From contig JAHKLT010000033.1 in the NCBI GenBank assembly GCA_020854915.1, positions 1-53,839 of the forward strand: a stretch of 53,839 nucleotides of DNA. The letters run 5' to 3'. The notes beneath the pieces were generated by a model. The model saw nothing but the letters and a program-made list of their open reading frames with translations. It ran no database searches and had not been told where the DNA came from. The DNA is from Methanobacteriaceae archaeon. GTDB lineage: Archaea; Methanobacteriota; Methanobacteria; Methanobacteriales; Methanobacteriaceae. This document shows positions 45,738-53,839 of this stretch, piece after piece. A program made the position numbers and the translations under genes. Position 1 is the first letter of the stretch. Each line of letters begins with the position of its first letter.

Positions 45738-48700
45738 ATGAATAGAAAAATGATTTTCTTAATATTGATTACTTTAGCTATTATTTTTTCTTTTACTACA
45801 CAATCTATGGCAACAGATATTAATAAAGAAAGTAATTTTAAAGAAACAATTAATAATGTTGATGATTCCTTAAATAAAGAAAGTAATTTTGAAGAAATAG
45901 TAGCTAATAGTGTTATACATACTGTTGATGGCTCAGCAAATAATCAAATGAGTGACCCAACAATACAAAATGCAATTGATAAAGCATCATCAGGAGATAC
46001 AATACTTATTACAGGAAAAGATTATGTACATTGCCACTTTGTAATAAATAAAAAATTAAATATAGTTAGCGAAGTTGGAACTAAAATGTCAACTTGTCCA
46101 TCAAATACTGATGGATCTAAAGGTGTTGGAATATTTTACTTTGGAGAAGGTGCAAGTGGATCTGTGCTTTCTGGTTTTACTCTTATAAATTCTGAAAGTA
46201 AAAAAGGAAGTATTGACCCTTATAGTGTTTATATTAAAGGTAATGATAATGTAACTATAAAAAATAGTAATATAAAAACAAGTGAAGGTCCAGGGATTTA
46301 TATTTCTGATACAAGTAACACTTTAATAATTAAAAATAATGTTTCAGACTCTAAAAATGGAATTTTAATTGAAAAATCTAATAATGTTAATATAATCGAT
46401 AATGAAATTAAAGAAAATAATATAAGTGGTATAAATATCGGTTTAAATGTCTTAAATCCATATATATTTAAAAATACCATACATGCAAATAATTATTTTG
46501 GAATCAGTTTTTTTTCATCAGTAAATGCAATTATACAAAATAATAGAATTACTGAAAATAGAGATGATAAAAATATAAATAGAGCAAAAAACGGTGCTGG
46601 AATTTATGTTGACTGTAATATTACAAATATGAAAATATTTGGAAATTATATACAACAAAATGGAGCATATGGAATATATGATACAGATAATGTTAAAAAC
46701 CTAATCAATCAACATGTACAAGTAATAAATAATAATTATTTTGTAAATCACAACCAAAGAGTTGCATACCATAGTGTTAATGGTAACACAGGACCTATAT
46801 ATTTATGGAGTAATTACTATTCACAAGAACTATTTTGTGGAGGAACCGCTTATGAACCTGGAGTTTTAATAAGTAATCATGAAAGAGATTTAGTTATTAG
46901 TAATATTAAACAGATTGAAAAAGGTCTTTATTCAATATCATTTTTAAGACAAGATACTGGAGAAATAGCTAGCTATTTAAGTTCTGTGGACATTACATTT
47001 TTCTTAAATAAAGTAGATTCTAATCCAATTCCATCAAGCAAAGACATATACAAAATAGTTAGAATAGTTAATGGAACTGCAACAGTGGACTTTAGAGATG
47101 CTAACTATTTAAGTACAGGAAATAATATAACAGCTATAGGTCCTGGAATTGGTGCAATAGACTATTCTGGTTCTTACAGACCTGTTGTATTTTTAAAAAT
47201 TAGCGATACAGATATTCCTAAAACTGTTCAAAGCATATTAACAGGAAATGATTTAAACTTAACATTTGGAAATGAAAACTATTTCTCTGTAAGGTTAACA
47301 GATGTTAAAGGAAATATTTTAAGTAATAAAGAAATAATCTTTAATATAAATGGTAAAAATTATTCTAGAACAACTAATGATAAAGGAATAGCTTCACTTA
47401 AAATAAATCTAATAAAAGGAACTTATATAATTAGCACATTATTTAAAGGTGATGATGATTATAGTACAAGCTCTATTAAAAATAAAATATTAGTTAATGA
47501 AGGAAAATCTGAAAAAATTCAAACAATATTGAAAGGAAATGATTTAATTCTAACTTATGGAAATAATAATGTATTTGAATTTTTATTAACAGTAAATAAT
47601 AATCCATTAGTTGGAGAAACTATTAAGATAAGTATTAGTGGAGTGGATTATTTTAGAACCACAGATGAAAATGGAATAGCTAAATTAAATATAAGATTAA
47701 TTCCAGGAGCTTATTCTATAAAAGGAGAATTTTTAGCTAAAGATAATTATTTATCTTCTTCAGCAAACAATAATATTATTATAAATAGTCCTTCAAATGA
47801 AAAAATAGAAACAAAATTAAATGGAAACGATTTAAATCAAATATTTGGAGAAAATAAACCATATACAATATTTTTAAAAGATATTAATGATAATCCATTA
47901 GTTAGACAAAATATTAAAATAACAATAAATGGTGTAGATTATTATAAAATTAGTGATGATGAAGGAAAAGCAAAAATAGCTATTAAATTAATCCCAGGAA
48001 CCTATTCTGTTTCTTCTTTTTATGAAGGTAATGATTTATACAGTACAAGTTATAATAAAAATGAATTAATAATTCGTGAAAGTACTACTAAGCTTGATGT
48101 TAATTTAAATATTCAAAAAGAAAATTGGTTGTTTGGAGAAAATAAACCTTTAATTATTAATTTAACTGAAAAAAATAGTAAATCACCTATTTCAAATCAA
48201 AATATTTTAATTAATATAAATGGTGTTATCTACGAACGTATAACAGATGAAAATGGAATAGCTAAATTAAATATAAGATTACATCCAGGAAATTATCAAT
48301 TTTCTGTTAATTATTTAGGAAATAGCTATTATAATTCTTTTAATTTAGAGGATACAGTTTTAATAAAAGAAATTAGTGGATCAAAAGTTAAAACAAATTT
48401 AACTGGTATTAATTTAGTACAAACTTTTGGAGAAAATAAAGCTTATACAATTTCACTAAAGGATATTAATGGAAATAATTTAATTGGACAAAATATTAAA
48501 ATAAGCATTAATGGAGTAGATTATATAAGAACTACAGATGAAAATGGCCAAGGAAAAATAACAATAAGATTACATCCAGGAGATTATCATGTGAAAACAG
48601 AATACTTAGGTAATTCATTATATGAGATAAGTAACTGTGAAAATGATATAAAAGTATTAAAAGGAATATTTATTTTTGATAAATCAAGTAATGAACAGAT

Positions 48701-49988
48701 TCAAAATATTATAAATTCTGCTCATGAAAATTCTATTTTAATTTTTAATGGAAAAACTTATGAAAATATAGCTTTAAATATAAATAAACCTTTAAAAATT
48801 ACAGGCCTTAAAAATACAACAGTAAAAGGAAGTTTAAATAAAGCAATATTTACTGTTAACTCTAAAAATGTTCAAATAAATAATTTTAATATAATAGCTA
48901 AAAATGCTTCTGGAATTTTACTTAAAAATAGTGATTTAAGTAAAATCATTGGAAATAATATCACTAATATATTAGATGACTCTAAAAAAGAAAATTATAT
49001 GAATGGAAAAGAATTATTATCAGGATATGGAATTAAAATAGAAGATAGTTCAGATATTCTAATTTCAAATAATAATATCTCTTTATTTTACTCTGGAATA
49101 GAATTAGAAGATTCAAAACATATAATAATGAAAAATAATTTAATAAATAAAAATAATTATGGAATACTTTATGAAAACAATGTATCAGATACATTAGTAG
49201 AATTTAATAACATAACTAATAGTATAGGCATTATAACAATGAAGGTTGTTGAAGGACCATTAGGATATGGAATTTATTTAAAAGATTCAGCAGATAGTGT
49301 GAAAATTTTAAATAATAATCTTTTAAATAATTATATTGGTATTTTTATTGATTCAAAAAATAGTACAGCTATTAAAATCGCTGGAAATTTAATTACTGAA
49401 TCCACTCTTGAAGGAATAGTATTTTATGCAAATTATACATACCTTAAAAATGGAAAACAACCTTTAATTGAAAGTAATGCTATTTTTAATAATGCCAAAG
49501 GACCTGGCTTAATTGTTCTTGGAGAAATAAGTGCTAATCCTGGAGGTATTTATGGTCCAGGTGAATTTAATAACTCACTTAGATTAAAATTAGGTTCAAA
49601 TTGGTATGGAACCAATGAATACCTAACTTGGTCAGAAAATGGAACACAAGGTGCTGGAACAATATGTCCAAGAATAAACACAACTTTAATCATCTTTAAT
49701 ATCAGTTATATAGATAATGGAAAATATAAAGTTTCTTTTTATAATAATGGAAAAGTAGATAAATTACTTCCTGAGTTTAAAATGTATTTTACTTTAAATT
49801 ACCTAACTAATAAACAAATAGAAAAAATAATCACAATAAAGAATGGTGAAGGAATTCTAGAATTTAAAAAAGATGATTACAGTGAAAATAATATAGTTGA
49901 AGGATCATGTGGTTCATTAAACGATATCAATCGAATATACCATGTTATATTTAAATATATAATTCCAAATAAAGAAATTCCTAAATAA
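45738..49988 (+). CDS. large secreted protein: beta-helix, five Ig-like repeats, beta-helix
   Basis: 1416 residues. Signal peptide (1-26), a first beta-helix (about 60-350), a spacer, five Ig-like repeats of about 95 residues (about 496-974), and a second beta-helix to the C-terminus (about 985-1340). The repeats share a T.L.GNDL...FGEN start and a NGVDY.RTTDENG (or close variant) core with G-x-Y. The second helix begins IFDKSSNEQIQNIINSAHEN, very like the entry to the first helix (DPTIQNAIDKASSGD). No membrane anchor or wall-binding repeat was seen. It is an adhesin-like surface protein and rich in N-X-S/T sites for AglB. Ribosome site AGAGGTTTA. Confidence 0.88.
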   Translation: MNRKMIFLILITLAIIFSFTTQSMATDINKESNFKETINNVDDSLNKESNFEEIVANSVIHTVDGSANNQMSDPTIQNAIDKASSGDTILITGKDYVHCHFVINKKLNIVSEVGTKMSTCPSNTDGSKGVGIFYFGEGASGSVLSGFTLINSESKKGSIDPYSVYIKGNDNVTIKNSNIKTSEGPGIYISDTSNTLIIKNNVSDSKNGILIEKSNNVNIIDNEIKENNISGINIGLNVLNPYIFKNTIHANNYFGISFFSSVNAIIQNNRITENRDDKNINRAKNGAGIYVDCNITNMKIFGNYIQQNGAYGIYDTDNVKNLINQHVQVINNNYFVNHNQRVAYHSVNGNTGPIYLWSNYYSQELFCGGTAYEPGVLISNHERDLVISNIKQIEKGLYSISFLRQDTGEIASYLSSVDITFFLNKVDSNPIPSSKDIYKIVRIVNGTATVDFRDANYLSTGNNITAIGPGIGAIDYSGSYRPVVFLKISDTDIPKTVQSILTGNDLNLTFGNENYFSVRLTDVKGNILSNKEIIFNINGKNYSRTTNDKGIASLKINLIKGTYIISTLFKGDDDYSTSSIKNKILVNEGKSEKIQTILKGNDLILTYGNNNVFEFLLTVNNNPLVGETIKISISGVDYFRTTDENGIAKLNIRLIPGAYSIKGEFLAKDNYLSSSANNNIIINSPSNEKIETKLNGNDLNQIFGENKPYTIFLKDINDNPLVRQNIKITINGVDYYKISDDEGKAKIAIKLIPGTYSVSSFYEGNDLYSTSYNKNELIIRESTTKLDVNLNIQKENWLFGENKPLIINLTEKNSKSPISNQNILININGVIYERITDENGIAKLNIRLHPGNYQFSVNYLGNSYYNSFNLEDTVLIKEISGSKVKTNLTGINLVQTFGENKAYTISLKDINGNNLIGQNIKISINGVDYIRTTDENGQGKITIRLHPGDYHVKTEYLGNSLYEISNCENDIKVLKGIFIFDKSSNEQIQNIINSAHENSILIFNGKTYENIALNINKPLKITGLKNTTVKGSLNKAIFTVNSKNVQINNFNIIAKNASGILLKNSDLSKIIGNNITNILDDSKKENYMNGKELLSGYGIKIEDSSDILISNNNISLFYSGIELEDSKHIIMKNNLINKNNYGILYENNVSDTLVEFNNITNSIGIITMKVVEGPLGYGIYLKDSADSVKILNNNLLNNYIGIFIDSKNSTAIKIAGNLITESTLEGIVFYANYTYLKNGKQPLIESNAIFNNAKGPGLIVLGEISANPGGIYGPGEFNNSLRLKLGSNWYGTNEYLTWSENGTQGAGTICPRINTTLIIFNISYIDNGKYKVSFYNNGKVDKLLPEFKMYFTLNYLTNKQIEKIITIKNGEGILEFKKDDYSENNIVEGSCGSLNDINRIYHVIFKYIIPNKEIPK
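47220..48660 (+). repeat. five in-gene Ig-like domain repeats
   Basis: Five consecutive units of about 280-290 bases, each coding for one Ig-like domain. They are diverged in sequence but share ACAGATGAAAATGG-type stretches (TDENG) at matching places, so recombination between them is possible. Confidence 0.75.
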
Positions 49989-49990
49989 TT

Positions 49991-50030
49991 ATAAATGTGA
50001 TTAATTTATTCACATTTATTTACTTTTTTT
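49991..50030 (+). terminator. hairpin terminator after the 1416-residue gene
   Basis: ATAAATGTGA pairs with TCACATTTAT (10 bp, 49991-50019), with T-rich sequence at 50020-50030. It follows the stop codon by 3 bases. Confidence 0.7.
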
Positions 50031-50208
50031 AAAAATTTTAAGTTCATAGTTATTTTTAAATATTTATTAAAATAAATTAATTAAGAGAAGTGTATTTTTT
50101 ATTTTTATAAATAATAATTTTTAAATTTATTAAAAAATAACTCATTTTTAGTTAACTTTTTATTTTAATTAAATTAAAATTAGGTATTATTATTACATAG
50201 GTGATGAA

Positions 50209-51792
50209 ATGAAACATTGGATTGAGAGAATAGCTGATAAATTAAATGAAAGAGATGTGGAAAAACATGTCATAGCTAGTGGTACATCTATATCAGGAAC
50301 AATACATATTGGAAATTCTTGTGATGTATTCATAGCTAGTGCTGTAGGGCGAGCTTTAAGAAATTTAAATAGTGAAACAGAAACAATATGGATAGCTGAC
50401 GACCATGACCCTCTAAGAAAAGTTCCATATCCATTACCTGAAAGTTATGATAAATATCTTGGAATGCCATATTCAAATATCCCTTGTCCTGAAGGATGTT
50501 GTGAAAATTTTGTAGAACATTTTGAAGAACCGTTTTTAAGTGTTTTAGATGATTATGGAATAGACATCACTTTAAAATCAGGTTTTCAGATGTATAAAGA
50601 TGGAGAATATAATGAGTATATTAAAACTTCTCTTGAAAATGCTTCTAAAATAAGAGAAATATTTAATCAATATAGAAAAACTCCGTTAGATGAAGAATGG
50701 TTACCCTATAATCCAATATGCGAAAACTGTGGAAGAGTAAATACTACTTTTGCATATAATTATGAAGGAAATAATATTTCTTATAGATGTGAATGTGGTA
50801 ATGATAGTGAAATGAATTATACACAAGGAAATGGTAAATTAACATGGAGAGTTGAATGGGCAGCTAGATGGAAAATATTTAATGTAACTTGTGAACCCTT
50901 CGGAAAAGACCATGCAGCTAGTGGTGGATCATATGATGTTAGTAAAATCACATCAAAAGAAATATTTAATTATGAAGCACCATATCCAGTTCCTTATGAA
51001 TGGATTACATTAGACGGAGAAGCAATGAGTAAATCAAAAGGAGTATTTTTCTCACCAAAACAATGGTTAGATATTGGTCCTGCAGAAAGCTTAAATTATT
51101 TCATCTTTAGAAGTAAACCAATGAAAGCAAAAGATTTTTCACCAAAAATGCCATTTTTAGATTTAATGGATCAATTTGATAAGGTTGAAAAAGTTTTCTA
51201 TAATGAAGAAGAAGCACCATCAGAAAAAGAAGATAAAAAATTTAGAAAAATCTATGAAATGAGCCAAATAAATAAAAATTCAACTTTACCCTTTAGACCA
51301 CCATATAGATTCTTAGTTAATGCATATCAAATAGCTGGAAATAATCTAGAAAAAATATTTAATATACTAAAAAAGAATTCACAGTTAAGTGAAAGTTTTA
51401 AAAATAAAGATTTCAATTCTTTAAGTGAAGATGAATTATACCAGTTCCAAAAAAGAATTGATAATGTAGATAATTGGTTAGAAGAATATGGGCCTAAATT
51501 TGTAAAATTCAAAGTTCAAGAAAATAATATTCCTAAATTGCCATTACCAGATGAACAAGTAGAATTTTTAAAAGAATTAGCCATTTTAATGGAAGATAAT
51601 GATTTTGATAAGCCAGAAAAATTACATGATGCAATGTATGAAATTTTAGAATCTAAGAATATAAAACCTCAAAAAGGATTCCAAGCTATTTACAAAATGA
51701 TACTTGGTCAAAAACAAGGTCCAAGAGCTGCATCATTCTTATTATCACTTGATAAAGATTTTGTTATTAAAAGACTTAAAATGGAAGGTTAA
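50209..51792 (+). CDS. lysS: lysyl-tRNA synthetase, class I
   Basis: The archaeal class I enzyme, not the class II one of most organisms. The 527-residue protein has the class I signatures TIHIGN (about residue 35) and EAMSKSKG (about 273), a zinc-binding pair CENCGRVN...CECGND in the middle, and a helical C-terminal anticodon-binding part. A clear GGTGATGAA ribosome site precedes the ATG. It is a single gene between the adhesin terminator and the converging decayed gene. Confidence 0.97.
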   Translation: MKHWIERIADKLNERDVEKHVIASGTSISGTIHIGNSCDVFIASAVGRALRNLNSETETIWIADDHDPLRKVPYPLPESYDKYLGMPYSNIPCPEGCCENFVEHFEEPFLSVLDDYGIDITLKSGFQMYKDGEYNEYIKTSLENASKIREIFNQYRKTPLDEEWLPYNPICENCGRVNTTFAYNYEGNNISYRCECGNDSEMNYTQGNGKLTWRVEWAARWKIFNVTCEPFGKDHAASGGSYDVSKITSKEIFNYEAPYPVPYEWITLDGEAMSKSKGVFFSPKQWLDIGPAESLNYFIFRSKPMKAKDFSPKMPFLDLMDQFDKVEKVFYNEEEAPSEKEDKKFRKIYEMSQINKNSTLPFRPPYRFLVNAYQIAGNNLEKIFNILKKNSQLSESFKNKDFNSLSEDELYQFQKRIDNVDNWLEEYGPKFVKFKVQENNIPKLPLPDEQVEFLKELAILMEDNDFDKPEKLHDAMYEILESKNIKPQKGFQAIYKMILGQKQGPRAASFLLSLDKDFVIKRLKMEG

Positions 51793-51832
51793 TATGATAA
51801 TGTTTTTTATTAAAAATAAGATAGGTAGATAT

Positions 51833-52394
51833 CTATTCAAAAAGAGTATATTGCTTGTCCTTATTATACTTAGATTTGTAATTAAACGAAAGACCATAGG
51901 CAGATTTAAGCTCTTGAAGTTTATTAAATAGTTCTTTTTATATTCTACATCTAATTTATTTTTTTTAAAAAGTTCTTTTGTTTTAATATACTCTTCTGGA
52001 AAATCTTTTTTTAAAAAATTAAAGTATTCCTTTTTAGTTTTACCAAACAAATTCAAATGAGAAGGTAGAACATAATCAACTTTAATTTTTAGCTATTTTA
52101 TAATAAAGATTCCAAATTCTCATGGTATTCTGCTTATGATATGGATCAGAAATTGTCACAATTGCAAACAATTCTCTATTATTTTTTAATTCTTTTTTTA
52201 ATACATCCACTATATTAATTTTAACAAAAGTATCATTAATAATCTTTAGAATTTAAATATTTGTGTGAATAAATTGCATAACAGTATTTACATTTATGAT
52301 TACATCCCCTATATATATTTAAATCATATTTATAGGGTAAATTTCTCTTTAAATTATTTAAAGCATATTTACAATTAATTTTTGTATAATTCAT
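51833..52394 (-). pseudogene. decayed SPL-family radical SAM gene
   Basis: Read on the minus strand from 52394: MNYTKINCKYALNNLKRN, then YRGCNHKCKYCYAIYSHKYL, the radical SAM cluster C-x3-C-x2-C. It then meets a stop; a frame change continues as NDTFVKINIVDVLKKELKNN and FAIVTISDPYHKQNTMRIWN, after which a large middle part is missing. The third piece reads VLPSHLNLFGKTKKEYFN, KKDFPEEYIKTKELFKKN, then after another frame change ELFNKLQELKSAYGLSFNYK and ends QYTLFE-stop at 51833. All parts fit the spore photolyase-like (SPL) radical SAM family, in order. It has at least three lesions and cannot be functional. Confidence 0.8.
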
Positions 52395-52398
52395 GGAA

Positions 52399-52872
52399 TC
52401 AAATTTTAAGTTCTGTAGAATTACCTACTCTTTTTAATTCTTCATCCCATAAGTCACTATTTTCTTTAAATTCATTAAAAAGATTTTTAATTTTTTCAAG
52501 ATTTAAGTTTATAAGTTCAATATTATTTTTAATTAAGAGATTTTCAGAACCTTTTAAAGTTTCATTTTCTCCAATAACAACTCGAGGTATATTATACATT
52601 ATAATAGCTCCAGAACACATTGGACAAGGAGATAATGTAGTATAAAGAGTAATATTTTTATATTGAGAATTTTTTAATAATCCTGCATTATTTATTGCAT
52701 CTAATTCACCATGTAGAATAGGTGAATTTTTCTGAATCATTTTATTATGGCCTTTAGAAATTACTTCATTATTCATAACTAAAATAGAGCCGATTGGAAT
52801 TCCACCATTATCAGTAGATTTTTGAGCTTCCTCAATAGCTAAATCCATAAAATAATAATCATCAAAAGACAT
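52399..52872 (-). CDS. nucleoside/cytosine deaminase family protein
   Basis: A zinc-dependent deaminase of 157 residues: HGELDAINNAG (zinc His and catalytic Glu) and SPCPMCSGAIIMYNI (two zinc Cys). IPIGSILVMNNEVISKGHNK is the typical substrate-side strand. It may act on cytosine, guanine or an adenine-type base; TadA-type tRNA editing is less likely in archaea. The ribosome site is poor. The coiled-coil gene ends 33 bases upstream of it and shares the strand. Confidence 0.88.
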   Translation of the reverse strand: MSFDDYYFMDLAIEEAQKSTDNGGIPIGSILVMNNEVISKGHNKMIQKNSPILHGELDAINNAGLLKNSQYKNITLYTTLSPCPMCSGAIIMYNIPRVVIGENETLKGSENLLIKNNIELINLNLEKIKNLFNEFKENSDLWDEELKRVGNSTELKI

Positions 52873-52905
52873 TTTAAAATTTAAAAAAAAGAAAAATTGA
52901 ATGAA

Positions 52906-53839
52906 TTATTTATCATCAATTTCAATAGGTTTGTTAGATAATCTATCAATTAAACCTCTTTTAGAATGAGATTCAATAGCTTTATTTAATTTATCGTTTT
53001 CTTCTTTGAAATTTTTAATAGTTTTATCTTTGTTTTCTAAATCAGTGTAAATTTTATCATAATTTCTTTGTTTTTCTCTTACAACGTTTTCAAGTTCACT
53101 TATTCTATTTTCAAGTTTTAATAATTTATCTTTAGAATTTTTGTCAACTTGTTCTTTATAATTACCTATATCAATTAAATCTTTTCTTAATTCATCAACT
53201 TCTCCTTGAAGAGTTGAATTTTTTTCTTGTGCTTTTCCAAGTTCTAATTCTTTTTCTCTTAAATTATTAGATAAATTATTGTTTTCTTGTTTTAAGTTTT
53301 CTAGTTCATCTGGAGATCCTTCACTAATTTGATTTTTCAAATCATTAACTTGTTTTTGAGAATCTTCTTTGATTTTTTCCATGTCATTTTCTAGATTATT
53401 GACTTTAACTTTAGCTACTGCTAATTCTGCACCATTTTTAGCTAGTCTATCACTGAAATCTGCATTAATATCCAATTGTTCATAATATTTTTGAGTACTT
53501 TTTTCAAGTGCATCAGTTAATTCTCTTTTTGTATTGAGTAATTCTTTGTTTTCTTCTTTGAGTTTAGGTATTATATCATTAGTTAAATGATTAAGTTCAT
53601 TTGCTTGATTGTTTAGTTTTGATTCTTGTTCTTCTCTTAATCGCTCTTCTTCTTCAATTTTTTGAAGCTCTTCTATCTCTTGAACTTCTTCAGTTATTTC
53701 TATCTCTTGAACTTCTTCAGCTTCATCAGTTTCTTCTATTTCTTCAGCTTCATCTATCTCTTGAACTTCTTCAGCTTCATCAGTTTCTTCTATTTCTTCA
53801 GCTTCATCTATCTCTTGAACTTCTTCAGCTTCATCAGTT
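52906..53839 (-). CDS. coiled-coil protein with acidic tandem repeats, 5' end outside window
   Basis: The frame is open from the stop at 52906 to the right edge, so the start codon is beyond the window. The visible C-terminal 311 residues are nearly all charged and coiled coil (QKQVNDLKNQISEGSPDEL, LREKELELGKAQEKN). They end RGLIDRLSNKPIEIDDK. The first visible part is an acidic repeat of 18 residues, TDEAEEVQEIDEAEEIEE. An internal TTG at 53475 is not a credible start, because the frame runs on through coiled coil upstream (DALEKSTQKYYEQ). No enzyme motif was seen. It may be a structural or chromosome-related protein; function unknown. Confidence 0.8.
   Translation of the reverse strand, partial: TDEAEEVQEIDEAEEIEETDEAEEVQEIDEAEEIEETDEAEEVQEIEITEEVQEIEELQKIEEEERLREEQESKLNNQANELNHLTNDIIPKLKEENKELLNTKRELTDALEKSTQKYYEQLDINADFSDRLAKNGAELAVAKVKVNNLENDMEKIKEDSQKQVNDLKNQISEGSPDELENLKQENNNLSNNLREKELELGKAQEKNSTLQGEVDELRKDLIDIGNYKEQVDKNSKDKLLKLENRISELENVVREKQRNYDKIYTDLENKDKTIKNFKEENDKLNKAIESHSKRGLIDRLSNKPIEIDDK
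53671..53839 (-). repeat. in-gene 54-bp tandem repeat (acidic)
   Basis: TTGAACTTCTTCAGCTTCAT recurs at 53707, 53761 and 53815, exactly 54 bases apart, with a degenerate shorter copy before it. The last copy runs off the window. Each unit codes for 18 acidic residues, so copy changes would keep the frame. Confidence 0.9.

Noticed and set aside
51745-52056. A separate 103-residue gene next to lysS
   Set aside because: It is only the third fragment of the decayed radical SAM gene running on in a wrong frame into the lysS 3' end.

Overview
The window is about 54 kb of very AT-rich archaeal chromosome and reads as a member of the Methanobacteriales, most likely Methanobrevibacter. The evidence is a complete seven-gene formylmethanofuran dehydrogenase operon, coenzyme B genes (aksA, aksD), class I lysyl-tRNA synthetase, FEN-1, TBP, L39e/L31e/LX/aIF6, an intron-containing tRNA-Met, AglB and large beta-helix adhesin-like proteins. 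Ribosome binding sites match GGAGGTGAT, and several genes appear to start with TTG.

Layout. 1-240: tandem 57-bp repeats and a foldable element. 260-7300 (minus): an information-processing cluster, transcribed rnp4, yhbY, rps19e, PDCD5, a PP-loop protein, rpl39e, rpl31e, eif6, rplX, pfdA, ftsY and an NSS transporter. 7.8-17.3 kb (minus): an AK6/Fap7-like kinase, a DRG GTPase, aglB, topA, a 48-residue zinc-finger protein, a SerB-like phosphatase fused to a coiled coil, and tbp. 17.5-22.5 kb (plus): a CYTH protein, aksA, aksD, a DUF98 protein, fen and a small membrane protein. 22.5-24.4 kb (minus): a DUF2119-like protein and adenosylhomocysteinase. At 24.5 kb: tRNA-Met with an intron. 24.8-29.7 kb (plus): an aldo/keto reductase, a decayed ThiF-like gene, then glnA and nrpR behind two textbook NrpR operators.

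29.8-36.8 kb (minus) is the fwd operon H-F-G-D-B-A-C followed by two paralogous small proteins. Its first gene encodes an HTH-ferredoxin fusion, and two similar 19-bp inverted-repeat sites flank its promoter. Divergent from it are mobB and a moaA gene broken by one missing base; both would serve the molybdopterin cofactor that Fwd needs. fdhC (formate uptake) follows with a perfect inverted repeat at its promoter. 39.8-43.4 kb (minus) is a compact operon of a membrane-anchored beta-helix surface protein, a DUF2162-like membrane protein, an ExbB/TolQ-like proton channel and a DUF2149/ExbD-like protein, the best candidate here for a poorly described system. 43.7-50.0 kb (plus) carries two secreted beta-helix/Ig-like proteins. 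The right end has lysS, a decayed radical SAM gene, a nucleoside deaminase and the 3' part of a coiled-coil protein with an acidic tandem repeat that runs off the window.

The most interesting points are: (i) an 11-nt perfect complementarity between the tRNA-Met intron 3' end and the 3' trailer that would compete with the splicing motif; (ii) the glnA-nrpR self-regulating nitrogen circuit; (iii) paired candidate operators at fwd; (iv) the beta-helix/ExbB/DUF2149/DUF2162 operon, apparently starting at AUU; (v) three broken genes (ThiF-like, moaA, SPL-type radical SAM).
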